DNA of 64,000 bases, from the NCBI GenBank assembly GCA_034359265.1, contig CP136896.1:12369501-12433500 (forward strand). The letters run 5' to 3'. The stretch comes from Canna indica. Taxonomy: Eukaryota; Streptophyta; Magnoliopsida; Zingiberales; Cannaceae. The stretch's first letter is position 1. Each line of letters begins with the position of its first letter. The notes under the pieces were generated by a model. The model was not told the origin of the DNA and did not search any database. It saw only the letters and a program-made list of their open reading frames with translations. Both the position numbers and the translations under genes were made by a program. Below are positions 49,251-62,644 of the stretch, piece after piece.

Positions 49251-49750
49251 AGAGTAAATTATACTAGCCTCCCTTGAGGTTTAATGAAATTACACTAACA
49301 TCTCATCTATTTGTAATTTTATCTTGTAACCTTCCTAAGTTTTGTAAAAAATTACACATACATCCCCTACTAACGAAAATTATTAGTGGAGTGTTTATCA
49401 CGTGCACTGCACATACTTACTAATGACATTGTTAAAATATTTGCAGTTTTTTTTATTTTAAATGACAAAAATATTTTTATCTTATTTTTATTTCTCTCAA
49501 AATTTTTATTTTAAAAATAAAATAATTAGTTTCAAATTTTTATTTTTAAAATATTTATTCAATTATTTTATGTATGTATTTTAATAATTTTTCAGTAATG
49601 GACATAAAAGAGAAATCACATTACTAACAGATTTTATTTAACATTGTTAATTACAAGGGAGATGAGTGTCGCTCAATTGTCACCTGGACAAATAGAGGGG
49701 ATATCAATATAATTTCACTAGATCTCTAAGGAGTTCAGCTTAATTTATCC
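49251..49750. mobile_element. MITE with 8-bp TSD TTAATTAA
   Basis: A 500-bp element with imperfect inverted repeats about 65 bp long (AGAGTAAATTATACT at left, complement of GGATAAATTAAGCT at right). It is flanked by TTAATTAA at 49243-49250 and 49751-49758. Interior AT-rich and non-coding. The superfamily is unsure; an 8-9 bp TSD fits hAT or Mutator. Confidence 0.7.
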
Positions 49751-49758
49751 TTAATTAA

Positions 49759-50105
49759 ATAAGTTGATCATGAGTCAATCAATAATCAATTTTAAAATCC
49801 AATCAACAACTAGTCTTTGATTATAACATTTTCTCCGCTATCACTCGATTGAGTAAATTAAATAAGCCTCTAATTAAAAAGATATTGGTGCAACAATTGT
49901 TTAAAAACATCGATCAGCATTTAGCAGGGAAATATATTTGTTAAAGGCTTTCCATTGTTCACTAGCTAGAACATCACCTCATCGTCGCCACGTGTCATAA
50001 CGCCAAATGACCATTTAATTATCCATTTCTCTCTCACAATCTCTCCCCCCCCCCCCCCCCCCCCCCTTCCCCTCTTTCTCGATATATCTCTCTCTCTCCG
50101 CCGTC
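49759..50105 (+). promoter_or_regulatory. Promoter and 5' UTR of the EF-hand gene
   Basis: AT-rich upstream, then a pyrimidine-rich leader with a C run at 50045-50066 and CT-rich sequence up to the ATG at 50106. I see no convincing TATA box. Confidence 0.5.
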
Positions 50106-50359
50106 ATGGGTCAACTCTTCTCCTCCAACCCTAACAAATTGCATGGTAGCGATCCTCTTTCTCGTCTCCTCAAAAGCCTCGACGATCACTTTCTTTCTAT
50201 AAGCTTCTCCCATTAATTTGCATGTTTGCAGGGAAGGAATGGCGCGAGAAGCAGCTGAGGAAGATCGCCGACAAGGCCTTCGACCGCGTCCGTGCTGACT
50301 GCCGGAATGATCACCTCACCTTCGAAGAACTCTACATCTCCGTCCTCTATGTGTACAAG

Positions 50360-50444
<85 letters not shown>

Positions 50445-51761
50445 TGTTGTTGCTGGCAGTGATATCAATAAGTATCTTCCCGGGCCGCACAATGATCCCC
50501 CTTCGAAGGAGAAGCTGAAGTCGATGATGGAGGTGAGACCTGCTGCTGCTGTTCATGATTCATATATTGAGCAATTATCCAGATCGGTAATTTGGACATG
50601 GTGATAAATTTTTTTAAATTCATAACTAAATGATCAAATTTTTTATTTTGCTCTTCATCTCAAAATATAATTTTTTTTACTAATTAATTTTTTTTAAAAA
50701 AAAATTAAGTGACTCAAAATAAATAATTTTTTTATTATTCATAACATATTTTTTCAGCAATTCATAATATTATAGTAGATAAAAATTTATTTTTATGACT
50801 AATAATATTATTTTTTTATAATATTTATTTATACTAATTTTGAACTAAAAAATAAATAATAATAATAATTTTGACTACTAATAAATTTTTAAGATATTAA
50901 AAGAAATACTACAAATATAATTAAAAATTAATTTACGTTGTATTTACTTAACCACTTATAATTAATTTAAGTATTTAAAGATTTTTGAAAAATATTTTTA
51001 ATATTTTTTTTAAAAATAAAATAATATTATTAACCACTAAAATAAATTTTAAATATTTCACTTAATATTATAACTCAAAATATACAAGTGCTTATCTAAT
51101 CTAATCTTAAGACTAATAAATTAAGCTAATCGAATTATTTTGAAAATTAAGTGATAGATGACATGAATATTTTAACTATCATACATTATTCTATTTGAAA
51201 AAAAAAAAAAAATTATTATTTAAAAGAGTGCTGATTGAACTTTTAAAGAATTTCAAATATTTTGCAATCACAAAATAGTTATGTGCAAGTAGTTTTAAAT
51301 AAACGAAAGTACAATTTATCTTATAAAATAATTATATCTAATTCAATAAATTACAGTAATATAAAAATAAATAAAAAACTCAACTTAAGCTGTTGAACCA
51401 AATCTATTAAAACAAGTTTGTTGATAGTTGAAGAAACCTCAAATTCCAAAGACGAAAGAAATAAATAATTTTGAGGTGTCGACGTAATTTGTTGAAGCAG
51501 GAGTACGACATCAACCTCGACGGCTTGCTGGACCACGAGGAGTTCGCAGAGCTGATGCAGAAACTGACGGCGGACACCGTGAAGTCGGTCGGCCAAAATT
51601 TACTCATCGGATTGGTTTTGGTGCCGGCGGTGGCACTTCTGGCGAAGAGGGCCACCGAGGGGGTTCCCGTCGTCGGCAAAGTGGTGCAGAGCTTGCCCAA
51701 CTCTATTTACGCTTCCGTTATTGCTCTAGGCGTTGTGGTGGCCCAAAAGTCAACCGGTTGA
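50106..51761 (+). CDS. EF-hand calcium-binding protein, 166 aa, four exons
   Basis: Exons 50106-50145, 50232-50358, 50460-50532 and 51501-51761 sum to 501 nt, in frame with GT-AG introns. The protein starts MGQLFSSNPNKLHG; the Gly at position 2 makes N-myristoylation possible but unproven. Residues about 27-60 hold a helical region with an EF-like loop that lacks ideal ligands. A canonical EF-hand loop, DINLDGLLDHEE, is at about residues 83-94. The C-terminal 60 residues are hydrophobic (LLIGLVLVPAVALLA and SIYASVIALGVVVA), suggesting membrane attachment. Likely a Ca2+ sensor; I recall uncharacterised plant homologues. It is convergent with SEC24. Confidence 0.88.
50363..50440. repeat. (CT)n microsatellite filling intron 2
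   Basis: About 39 CT units begin four bases after the 5' splice site (AA|GTAATCTCTC) and end about 19 bases before the acceptor. The intron is only 101 nt long. Confidence 0.97.
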
Positions 51762-52472
51762 TTAACTCAAATTCAACTGTTCTCAGCCAAAAAAACGCGA
51801 ACCCCGTTTCACTTTATTTGGCCTGTAGCAAATTGAAGAATATGATCAAGTTTCTTTAATCTATTAATAAATATGATAGCCATGTCAGCAAATTTGCGAC
51901 TAAAGTCATTACTTAAGTTGTAACACAGGGCAGCAGTTAACTTGTATATTTTCTACACTCCCTGGAGAATACTGTTTGCTTAAAAATCATGCTAACCGAT
52001 TCAGATAAGAAAAAAAGAAAAAGAAAAAGAAAAAGCAGAATACCTGAATAATGCCAAAAAAAATAGTATATTTACTTCTGTTAACATCCCCACAGGCAAG
52101 CATGCTATGTAGTTGTGTTTAGGGGCATTATAATTCAATAGCATATCAACTTCAACAAATACGATCCAAATTCTGCTGAAGTCATTGTGATACAAGGGAA
52201 ATTTTTACTCGATTTTAGGAAAAGAAATAAAAAGGTTTAAGTATAAACATACACAATGAAATAAATTAGGCATATAAGGAAGAAGACATTACAAAGAAAC
52301 GCAAACCCCACTATGAGACTCGATCTTTAACTATCTCCGTCAAGCTTAATTTAAAATTTCACTGATTAAAAAAAGAGCTTTGGAATTCAGTGAGCTTCGT
52401 GCCTGCTAAAATGGATATGATAACACTGAGGTCAACACAACAGAAGAGGAAACTACTATTCTTGTATCGCCT
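51762..52472. other. Intergenic region between two convergent genes
   Basis: Holds the 3' UTRs of the EF-hand gene (AATAAA-type signal near 51865) and of SEC24 on the other strand. No other gene seen. Confidence 0.6.
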
Positions 52473-55400
52473 TCATGAGCTTTGCGATTGCCTATATATT
52501 TGAACAATCCAATCAACATAGCCACTGAATCCAGCAGTCTGGTCCTCGACAAGATTGGCAAGAAACATGGAGAGTTCTCTTGGCTGTTCGCCCTGCCTTA
52601 CCAGACGACATGACTGGTAGGCGGAAGGATCCTTTTCTCTCAGCTCTTTCAATATCCTTGTTAGTCTCTTCGAGATATCATTGTCATGTTCAGACAGTAC
52701 AACCTGCAATGTAACATGAGATTATAACAAAAACCTCACAAACTTCGAGCTCATCAATAAAAGAGAATATCTATCAATCTAGATGATCTTTTTTTTTTAA
52801 GAAAAGAAAAAATCTACACTGTTGAAATGAAGACAAAACATTATTATGTTTTGTTCTCTTGAGCACGAGATTTAAGATGATTTTTCTGAACCAGGAGTGT
52901 AGATGGTAAAGACAGGTCAGGTTCAAGTGGGTTGCGATACAAGAATGACATAAAACTGACAAGCATGGGTGAGTCTACAAGATATCAAATTGACCCTAGG
53001 TATCCAACCTAAAAAAGTTGGATAGCTGGAAGCATCAACATGTCAATGCAACAATTTGTGCCAATTACTGAGCTGACCAAAATCAATATTGAGTTCAGCC
53101 ATACCACATCAGGAATGCTTTAGTGGGTTCAATTTTGGACCATATGCTAATTTCCAAGAAAATAAACAAAACCAAAAACAAACCAGAACAACTATCATAA
53201 AAACAGCAAACACTTTGGAACATTCATGAAATATTTTTGTCATGGAACGTTCTTTATTGTTTATGATTGTCAATTCCATCATGAGTTGTCTCGACTAGAG
53301 AGTGTTCATATGAAAGACTGATACAAGAGAAACTGCTGAAGTGGCGAACAGGTGAAACCAAAGTTTCGTACCCCCAAAACTATAAAACCTTGCTTCGTAG
53401 AGCATGATTTCACTCTACATGTAAATCATGAATGTTTTGGCTAGACTTACAATTGCTCATGCGATCCAAGCCCAGTAAGAATGGCAAGCAGATAAAGAAG
53501 TAGCACTATCATCCGTCATTGATTGGGTTATTACCAACAAGGTCTTCTGATAGTAGTTGGTTTGGAAATTTAAAGAAGCTCCCTATAGTGCGTTCACTTA
53601 AGTTCCATATCCACTTCATGTAATGCTCAACTTAGTTCAATAAGGTCATATTCCAATCTGGAATTGAAACCATCAATCATTAGGTTAACTACACTTAGTT
53701 GTTCAAACGAAAATTATGGTAGCCAGCAGTACTGTGATACCTCTATATTCTTTTTGGGGCACATTTGTAAGATGTGTGACTGGGTGTTACCAAGTCATGG
53801 ATACATTACTAGTTTAAACAGTTCCCAACTCATTACGTTTTGCATTAACATAGTGACAAAAACTTGAAACTGCCAATTCGAGTCCCAAGGTCAAGATGAA
53901 AAAAAATGTCAGGTTCTTAAGAACATGGATCCTAAGCACTTTTAGTGTATGACTAGAAGAAAATGCTGCATAACTCAAAAGGGGGAAAAATCCTTGTATC
54001 TGACGCCATAGAATTAGAACTTTACGTCTTATTGTTTTGTTTTTGTTGTATATTGTTGAAAAAATTCTTAGGACATTCTTTATAGAGGAATGGTGATGTT
54101 ATAGCAATTAGCAAAATCATGTGAGTGGCTGAAAAGATTAAAATATTAGTTTTAACAGAAAAAGGCAAAGATCTGATTAAGTGCAGAAACGTACCCTAGA
54201 TAGATCAGGGAAGCTGGTTAACTCAACTCCAAGTAAATTGTTGACCAAATCAGATGAAAGCATCCTGCCCAACCACATAATGAAATTGAAGCCATCATCC
54301 AAAATGTAAATGCCTTTAGGATCCAAACTATGAGTAGTTAATGGTAACTGATTAAATGGTTCCTGAAACTCTTCAGGGTCCTGCATGGAAGAAAAATAGA
54401 AGATTAACCACCATAGACGACTTGCATTATTTTAAAAGTCTATTTTTCATTTAGCACATTAAAAAATATTGGAAGTAGAGATGTTTCAAATGATTCATGA
54501 TTATAAGTAGTAATAAGGAGCGTAGTTCATGACAGAAGAAAAAGAAAAACAATGAAGAGATGGAAATACCTTCAAGAGTTTCTCATCTATCCTAAATAAG
54601 CAAGGATAGAGAAGTTTAAGCATCCTGCTAATAGGTAGTATCATAATATTGTAGCCAGCAGCACATCTCTCATCCAGAGAAGCATCAGCATAGCCTCCAC
54701 GAAGAGCTACAGACTTACAAAGAGATAAAACATACAATGGCAAGAATTTCAAAGATTCTGGAAATATCAGTCGTCCACCCAAGCGATGCTGGACAACATG
54801 AAGATTCCGATATTCTTTAAGGCTTTTCACAAGTTTCAATTGCATAGATTGTCTAGCATCTTCAAGCTTCTGCGACAGTGAATTCTCAGTTGCTGCAGAA
54901 TTTTGTGGTCATAAGAACCTATAGGATAAATTGATTTTCCAAATATTCATCTTCAGATAACCCAAATAAACTATTCCTCTTACCAAGCCTACCCAACAAA
55001 GAGACAATGGCCCCAGTATCTGCTTGGCGGTACATCTCACCAAGATCAGCTACTACCGGTGCAGCTGCTGTATGAACTCTAATGCGCCTTTCACCTGAAG
55101 ATGAAGTATATCTTTTCCAGCTAAGGATTAACATTACATATTTCTTGCATTAGAGAAACATCAAGCATTCTTCCAGAAGACCATAAAAGTTCAATAGTTA
55201 GACTACAAAAAATGTGCCGAATATAAATGTGATTGAGCACAAAATTATTTTGTCTACATGTCAATTACAAAAAATATTCTAGCATAAAAACAAGAAGATC
55301 CATTTCTATAAAGCAAGCCACTTCTACGGTTCAAACAGAATCAAACTGATCCAAAAAATTGCTAAACCAAACCAATTTTCTGCAATTAACTTTACTTTGG

Positions 55401-58400
55401 CATAAACCAAAATTAATATTAACATTTAATTTATAACAATAGTAATATTAATATATGATATTAATTGCTAAAATAAGAGTTCATTTATTTATTTTTTTAT
55501 TAAATAATAATTATAGGACACCATTGTGTAACAATTCATTCATACAAAAGTATTCCACCAGTGGGAAATTTCCCAACCAACTAAGCTACTAACAATCGAT
55601 AAAAACTATTTATTTAAGAAATTGCTTTAAAATAAAATATTTATTTCCGTACGGATTAGATTGTTGGAAATCGAATCCAAGTCAAATAAAATATTTTTGT
55701 TTATAAACAGTAACATTCTTTAAAAAAAAACTATAAACCGAACCGCTGGATAAGTTGGGACATTTCCATTTGTTTTTCAGTTGGAATGGAACACTGCTAG
55801 GTATGTGTAACTCAATACCAGGCATGGAAGAAACAATTATGATGAAGGCAACCTGTACAACAGAACAAATAAAAAAGACAAACATAACATGGCTAACTAG
55901 CAAAAACAAATTTAATAATTGTTTTAGTAAGTCAAACTTACACACATGATACTTAAAGGTTCATGAATGAGACTATAATGCCAAATTGGTGTTAGGCATA
56001 TAACTTCCTAAATATGCTATTAAGGCTATAAATTAATAAATCATCTGTTATCTAAAAGGCTTAAAACTTTTAAATGAATGGCATCAAACAAAATTCTTAA
56101 GATGGTCTCAAAGTGGGTGGAAGATCATGTCTTTGATTCTTGTCAAAACTGCACATTTAAAAAATTACATATAGCCCAATTAATTCAGATTCTGCATGTT
56201 GGCCTCGGACCAATTTTATTGGCCTGCTCACAGATGAGGGTAGTGTTAAGGATATAATAAATTGATCACATTTCATCTAAAGACATAAGCGTTTAGATGG
56301 AATGATTTTGATCAAAATCCTTAATAGATGCAAATTTAATATCAAAAACTAAAATAACACATGAAAACAAAAACTATTCTTCATAAGCCCTCAAATTATA
56401 GCACCCTTTTCTTCTAGAAATGAATGCCTAGTTGGCATGATATGATTTATTCATCTCCTTTATGGCTCTAAGCTGTGTGGGATTACCTGCAGTCATCATA
56501 GTCTAAGCTCAAAAGTTATTATGGCCATAGTTTATACTTTTAACCCCACAACTAAGTCTGCTGCTTGTTGTTTAATCTGCATTTAGCAATGGTTACAAAA
56601 GGATACAAAAGGGCAACTTGAAAGTATACAATCTGAGATGTCATCAAGCTTTCTTCCAAAGACAACTGCATTGCAAAGGCTTTGTCACAATCAACTGCAG
56701 GAAGGGCTAATAAATCAGTTGACCTTAGCATAAAGTGTCCATGATAAGTTGTAAAGCGGACCCCTGAAACACAAAATGGGACTATCAGAAATCAAATGCT
56801 TGTTAGCATATAGCATGAAGAAACTGAAGAAGGTAGAATAATTCTATTAGCGACCTTTCCCACATCTTATGCGCATCACAGCTTCCCAGGCAGTCTCCCT
56901 TGTAAGATTCCTGGCCAACTCATAGCTAAGTTTTTCCCGGTGAATAGCAGCATGGAAAGATGGATAAAGATACACCTGACCACCAGTATACTTGGCCAGA
57001 GATCCTGTAAAAGAAAATGAAAGGTGATTAAGAAAAATGAAATGCCTAATTTTTATCAACTGCCAAACAGTTGTTACCTAAGGAAGCAATATCCGAATAC
57101 TTCTCTCTGAAGGCAAATATGTCAACAGCAATCTGGTTCTTTGTGAACTCAGCAGCCATCTGCTTATAGAATGGATCTTCAGGTAATCTTAATGTATGCT
57201 CTTTATCTGTCCCATAGATACGAAGATCATCTCCACGAAGTCTTAGGCGGCCAACGCCAAGAGAAGGTAATGTACTCTGAAAGACAAGCAACTTTCCTCC
57301 AAGTTGACTCTGTCAAAAAGGAGAAAAACAAACTAGTAATGAAACATTCAACTCAACAAACAAGGACTGACAATGAAGAACAATGAATGAAGAAATCTTA
57401 CCATAACCATTAATGCTGCTTTAAGAGCAGGACCAAGGGCAGATTCTATATTGGCAGAGCCCTGGAACATAATGGGCAAGCTATCTAGAAATGCATCAAC
57501 TACATGCCTGGATTCAGATAAGTTGACAAGAAGATCATCAGGTAATGGCAAAAAAATGTCGTCTAGATCAGCCACCACCAACATCTGAGGCTGTGTCAGA
57601 GAAGACTGGGAAAACCAAAAGAGTTGATCAGTACCAACTTTTGATCACCGTAAGCACTATCTAGCAGCGAAAAGAAAAATAATATCAAAATAACCATTAA
57701 AAAGGGGTAGTAAATAAACTTTTCACAAGCCATGTCACTTGCCTTGAGATTGTGGAAATGCAATGTGCTGTCAAAAGTTATAAAGCCAATTTGTGTCCGA
57801 GGAAAGCCAGGTAAATCATCTAGAGAGGACTTGATGGTCCTTGCAACAATCTACAAAGCATTAAAAAAAGCTATAGAGATGCACTTGAAATGAACTTGAA
57901 AAATGAGAAAAATCCTATCAAATGTGGGTATTACCTCAAGCAAACCAGAACGAATAGCTGGCATTGACACATCAATAAGGAAAAAATATAGAGGTGGCAT
58001 AGGTGGTCGAACCATGTATTCTGTTGAAGCAACAAATTCTACACTACCCTTGGATAGCTCAGGTCTTTGGTCAACATCAGTTCTTCTGCCACTGGCATCC
58101 AGAGGACAAACATAATCTCCAGGCACTAGGAGGAAGATAGTACACTTATAATTAAAGTTTTATTCCAACAGTAAAGACTCAGGAATATGAGAAAAGAATG
58201 ACATTATCTTAAAGAAAGGATTACAAGATAACCACTTCAATCAAATGCCACCCCTTTAGACATGACTGTACTCCATAATGGTATGTTATTCAGACGAAAC
58301 AATGTATATGTTCTCAGATAATGCATTGGCCACAACAAACTTAAGGGTCAGATCCCATTAAATAAATATCACTAAATATGGACTATATACTTTTCTAAAT

Positions 58401-60129
58401 TGTTTGAATACAGTCTGAGTCATACAGGTAATATATGAAACTGAGTTCTGCAAATATTAACAAAAAATTGTCGCATCACCACCCCTGTGCCTCAAATTAT
58501 TGAGGCCAAGTAACTTTGAAGCAACAAGCTCTATAGCTGATAACTTATATAACATCTAATTGCAGTATCATTATATGATGTCAGCAGAAATATTACAAGA
58601 CCTGAATCCTTAAGTTATTTGATTGAATTTAATTGAGCATTCCATTCTATATCAGGTGGTGGTATGGGATGAAAAGATTAAAAGAACACAGAATGTAGGT
58701 GTAGCAGTAAATGATGTTGTACAACAAAACAAGAATAGACCATCAGCAACTGAAGTGTCCTTATCACTACATAAACAAACATTTATATAGAGGCAAGATT
58801 GGACAGAATGAACATAGAAAATAATAACTGAGGGTTTAGATACCATCATTGAGCAAAAAACAAAGGTTGCACTTCCACTTCCTTCCAGCATCCGTGAATG
58901 TCACATAGGGATTTACATATGTTCGGCATCTTCGGCATCGGATGATGCCTATTGGCCCAAAATTGATGAGTGGTACCTCTTCCTGCAATAAGATAATTAA
59001 TATGATATTAACATAGGTAGGACAAGGTCCACACTTTAACAAAAAATTGTAAAAAAATGTTTACCCCATCAGGAGCTTCAGCTAGAGGATGAACCACTGC
59101 ACCAAGAGGCAAATGCCACCTAGAAGACAATGACTGCGAATTTGGAATTGCATGAGTTGTCAGCCGCAAGAATCTTGGATGGCAATTCAAAGGGTACATC
59201 TCAAGAACTTTGGTTGGTTCTGCATCTCCACTTAGTGGCCTTGGGAGTACGTTTGTGTCAACTCCAGGATCAAGAGCCCCAGGAACTGATCCAACATTTA
59301 ATGACTGAAACTCTTCAGCTAGACCTTGAACACTCCCAATAGGAGGTCCAGCCATAGGGTGCTGCAGTTGTTCCCTCGAACCATAACCTAGAGAACCTCC
59401 AATCGGAGGTGGTGGTGGCACAAAACTTTGCTGAGCATGATAAGGAGAAACATGTACGGGAGGAACATGGGCAGCTGAGTAAGATTGAATTTGTGGCTGT
59501 GAAACTGGCCTAGAAGCATGAAGCTGTGGATCTGATTGAAATGGGGGCATGTTAGTTCTTGGGGGCACATTTGAATATCCATGCAAAGAAGGCTGAGATG
59601 ATGTTCGAGGTGCAGTAAATAATGACTCAGATGGTTGGGGTATACTACTTTTTGATGTCAACTGGGGCGAACTTTGTGGTGGAGGACCCATTGGTACTGT
59701 TGGAATATGAGATTGGGGGCGAAAAGATCCAGTAGGTGGGGGCATATATGGCTGACTGATAGGAGGTGAACGCAAGGGAGTTGAAGGTTGAGCAACCGGA
59801 GGAAATCTTGGGGCTTGTGATTGTTGATAAGTGCCTGCATCCTGTGCTGGAAAAGATGGAGTAGTTGGACCATTAGACCAAATAGGTAGTGGTGGTGTTC
59901 TGTAGCTAGAGGGCTGTGTTCCAGTAACAGGCCCTGAGGATAAAAATGGTGATGTAGTTTGGGGAGCACCTAATGCCCTCACCGGACTTGAAGAGGAAAA
60001 GGGGGTAGGAGCTCGAGAAGGACCAGACCCTTCCAAGCCAACAACAGGACCTGAAGATTGTGGAGCTGCTAGAAAGGGTGAAGGCGGTCTTCCTGGAATA
60101 TTTGCTTGTTCCTTCCCCACAGGTTGCAT
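52473..60129 (-). CDS. SEC24A: Protein transport protein SEC24 (COPII coat cargo adaptor), 1037 aa
   Basis: SEC24 pairs with SEC23 in the inner COPII coat and selects cargo at ER exit sites. Twelve coding exons: 59065-60129, 58844-58982, 57935-58125, 57743-57850, 57402-57605, 57078-57309, 56855-57004, 56607-56763, 54984-55111, 54570-54892, 54195-54380, 52473-52703 (3114 nt, in frame throughout), close to the 1038 aa of Arabidopsis SEC24A. Residues 1-300 are Pro/Gln/Ser-rich. The zinc finger has Cys 371, 374, 393, 396 (CRRC...CNLC). The trunk spans about 437-680 ([11 protein letters not shown]), then beta-sandwich, helical ([20 protein letters not shown]) and gelsolin-like (about 905-985) regions. 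All introns are GT-AG except 57606-57742, which is GC-AG. Appears intact. Confidence 0.96.
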
Positions 60130-60166
60130 ATTTACCCGATTGTTTCCAGTTTCTCTTGTGCCCAAC

Positions 60167-61189
60167 CTGCCAATGCACATTCCAATAAGTTAAAACTGAT
60201 ATGACTAATGATTTACCCATGCCTGCTTTCCTACCTAGACTCAATTAATGTTCATAGACTCGGACAACAGCATCTCAAGATCCATTAAGTTACTAAAAAG
60301 TAGTTCTTTAAATTTATAGTAATGTCATGGTTGTCTCCTTACATATTTCACACCAAATATTTTATTAAAAATATTAAAGTCACCAACAATACATATACTA
60401 TCAGCAACGGGAGGCCACAGGAAAACAAATTGAGCATTGCATACAGGAATAAAGTCCTACACTACCCACATTTATCTTGTTCAACAGTGACCACAAATGC
60501 ACAATAAGAAGAACAAGAACAGCAGCGAAGCATAAACAGGAAACCAGGATCAATAACTAATAATTTAAGCAACAACGTCAATTAGACTAAGAAAGTAAGC
60601 AGTAAGAACCAAACCAGGTAATCACACCAATTAAGTAAAGCAGCTGACATGAACAACTCAAATAGGTTATGAAAAACAAAGAACGATAGCAGTAACAAAT
60701 CATTTGCAAGTAGTAGTTAAAATTGATTAGACTATGAAACAACAATCAATTATGCTAATAAATAAAATCAAATCAATTTGACGCCGGTGAATAGTGGACA
60801 GCCGGCGAAGGGTTTTCGAATACAAATTTTCGCGCAGTGGCCATAGAGTGACGGTCACGAAAATTAGGGTTTTTCCAAAGGAAAAAAACAACAACAATAA
60901 GATCAGTGAGTGAGATTGCTCAGGTCACTGAATTGGGAAAGCGCAATTAGCAACGCAAATAAACAAAGACTTCCGCTGACAGACCGAGGAAACTGGATGA
61001 ATAATTTGTGAAGAATTTCTCTCGCAAGAGCCAAATTCAAATACAAAATCTGATCTCTAACATTTTTATCATGACGAACATAAAAGAGTAGATCCAGAAA
61101 ACGTGCATACAACAGAAAAATAATCGCCGGTCCCCGAACTGGAAGAAGGATCACAGTACGCCTAACTAAAGATCAGATCCACGGCGAAC
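60167..61189 (-). other. 5' UTR intron of SEC24
   Basis: Minus-strand donor CCAAG|GTTCGC at 61189 and acceptor TTGGCAG at 60167. The second exon then runs 37 bases to the ATG at 60129. No coding sequence in the intron. Confidence 0.7.
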
Positions 61190-61470
61190 CTTGGAAGGGG
61201 AGGAGGCGGCGGAAGTGAAATCGAGACTCGAGAGAGAGATGCAGACGCTGACGGTGAGGTGGGAGAAAGAGATCACAAATACTTCACGTCACGACTTAAA
61301 CAAACGACTCAAGGCACGAAATAAGCTGACGGAGCACGTTCGTTACGAAATCTGAAACGAATATTGCCGATCTCCGTTTGATAAAATCAGGCCGTTGGTG
61401 CGTACAGAGCCTATAACTAGATTTTTTTTAAATAAAAAATAATAATCAAAATATAGATTTAAAAAAAATA
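61190..61470 (-). promoter_or_regulatory. SEC24 first exon and proximal promoter
   Basis: A GC-rich, GA-rich untranslated first exon starts near 61260. Upstream sequence to 61470 carries no obvious TATA box, as is common for housekeeping genes. A MITE begins just beyond. Confidence 0.5.
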
Positions 61471-61474
61471 AAAA

Positions 61475-61760
61475 ATTATACTTTTTGATCCTTATAATTT
61501 GCTCGAATTTTAATTTTAGTCATTGTAATTTCAAAATTTTAATTTTAGTCCACACACATTATTTCTGTTTAGGATTTGATCTCTACTGTCACATGAGACC
61601 TAAATAGAACTGTCGTAGATAATAAGTGTTGATTGGACATTGCTGACGTGGAGTATGTAGGGATCAATTTTATAAACAAAGAAGACTAACAATAAAATTT
61701 TGTGAACTATGAGGACTAAAATCAAAATTCGAGTGAACTATGGGATCAAAACTATTACTT
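61475..61760. mobile_element. MITE upstream of SEC24
   Basis: Inverted arms at about 61481-61525 (TTTTTGATCC...CGAATTTTAATTTTAGTC) and 61710-61755 (complement). Interior has GCTGACGTGG. Ends are approximate and no TSD was fixed. Non-coding. Confidence 0.65.
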
Positions 61761-62640
61761 TTCTCTAAAAATATAAAAAATTACAAGATATTTTTTAATT
61801 TATTTATAAATAATTATAATATTTAAAAATATTAAAATTAAGCATACTATAACAATTTATGTTAATTTGGATGAATTTAAATCGACGTTGTCATTAGGTG
61901 TCGATTTTTATCCGTTAATTACCCCTGATTTAGGGTGAATTCTGTAGTGGCTGCAAAATTTGAAAACATGCTCTCTTGATCTGCTCATCTCTTCACTGAT
62001 CACCTCCTCACTTGTCCAATGTTCTTCTTGATCTTGGACATATTTTGTTTTTCCCCTTATACTTGTCAACTAACACTGTATTCCTCGCAAATCTCTCCAT
62101 CAAGTATACCCTAATCCACTCAAATAGTGGAATTACTAGCAGCTAAAATGGAGGTGAGGAGGTGATCAACTACATCCCCGAGCGGTAGTCAAACGGAGGC
62201 GTGAATGCAAGATGCCAGCGGAATGATCGGCCGGACAGAGGTTAGGGTTGCTTCCTTCCCACCGCGTCCATCCTTGTGTGTCGGAGATACAAAGCGAGTG
62301 CACCGGAAAAGAACGGGAACTGAGTCGTCCATGGCGAAGCATCCGAAGCATAATTGCATACACACATGATCTTTACCGAGAGATAGGAGCATTCGATGGA
62401 ACCGGTGAACTACACTTGCTTCTTGATAGATGTGTGGGACAGAGGGCTTGTGGTACCTGCTGCCCACCCTTCCTCCGCTTTGATAACTGTGTGAACAGAG
62501 AGTGGGCAGAGCAAAAGGGAAGGAGGTCCACATATGGAGTCGCACACTTGAGCAGTGCGGGAGACTGGAGAATGGGTCGAGTAAACTCCCTTGGGGCCGA
62601 GAAAATCACAGACGAAGTTATTTTTAACGGTCTTTATTTT
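61761..62640. other. Unassigned region
   Basis: 61761-62150 is AT-rich and non-coding. 62150-62620 is more GC-rich with open frames on both strands (118 and 166 codons) but no recognisable motif, so I do not call a gene; it may be a degraded gene or repeat. Confidence 0.35.
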
Positions 62641-62644
62641 TTCT

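Noticed and set aside
50347..50556. Minus-strand frame rich in Arg-Glu
   Set aside because: It is the translation of the CT microsatellite.
55682..55945. Open frame inside SEC24 intron 9 starting with VAFIIIVSS after a good acceptor-like TTGTACAG
   Set aside because: The known continuation of exon 9 ([13 protein letters not shown]) is obtained by splicing 56607 directly to 55111; including this piece breaks the frame and homology.
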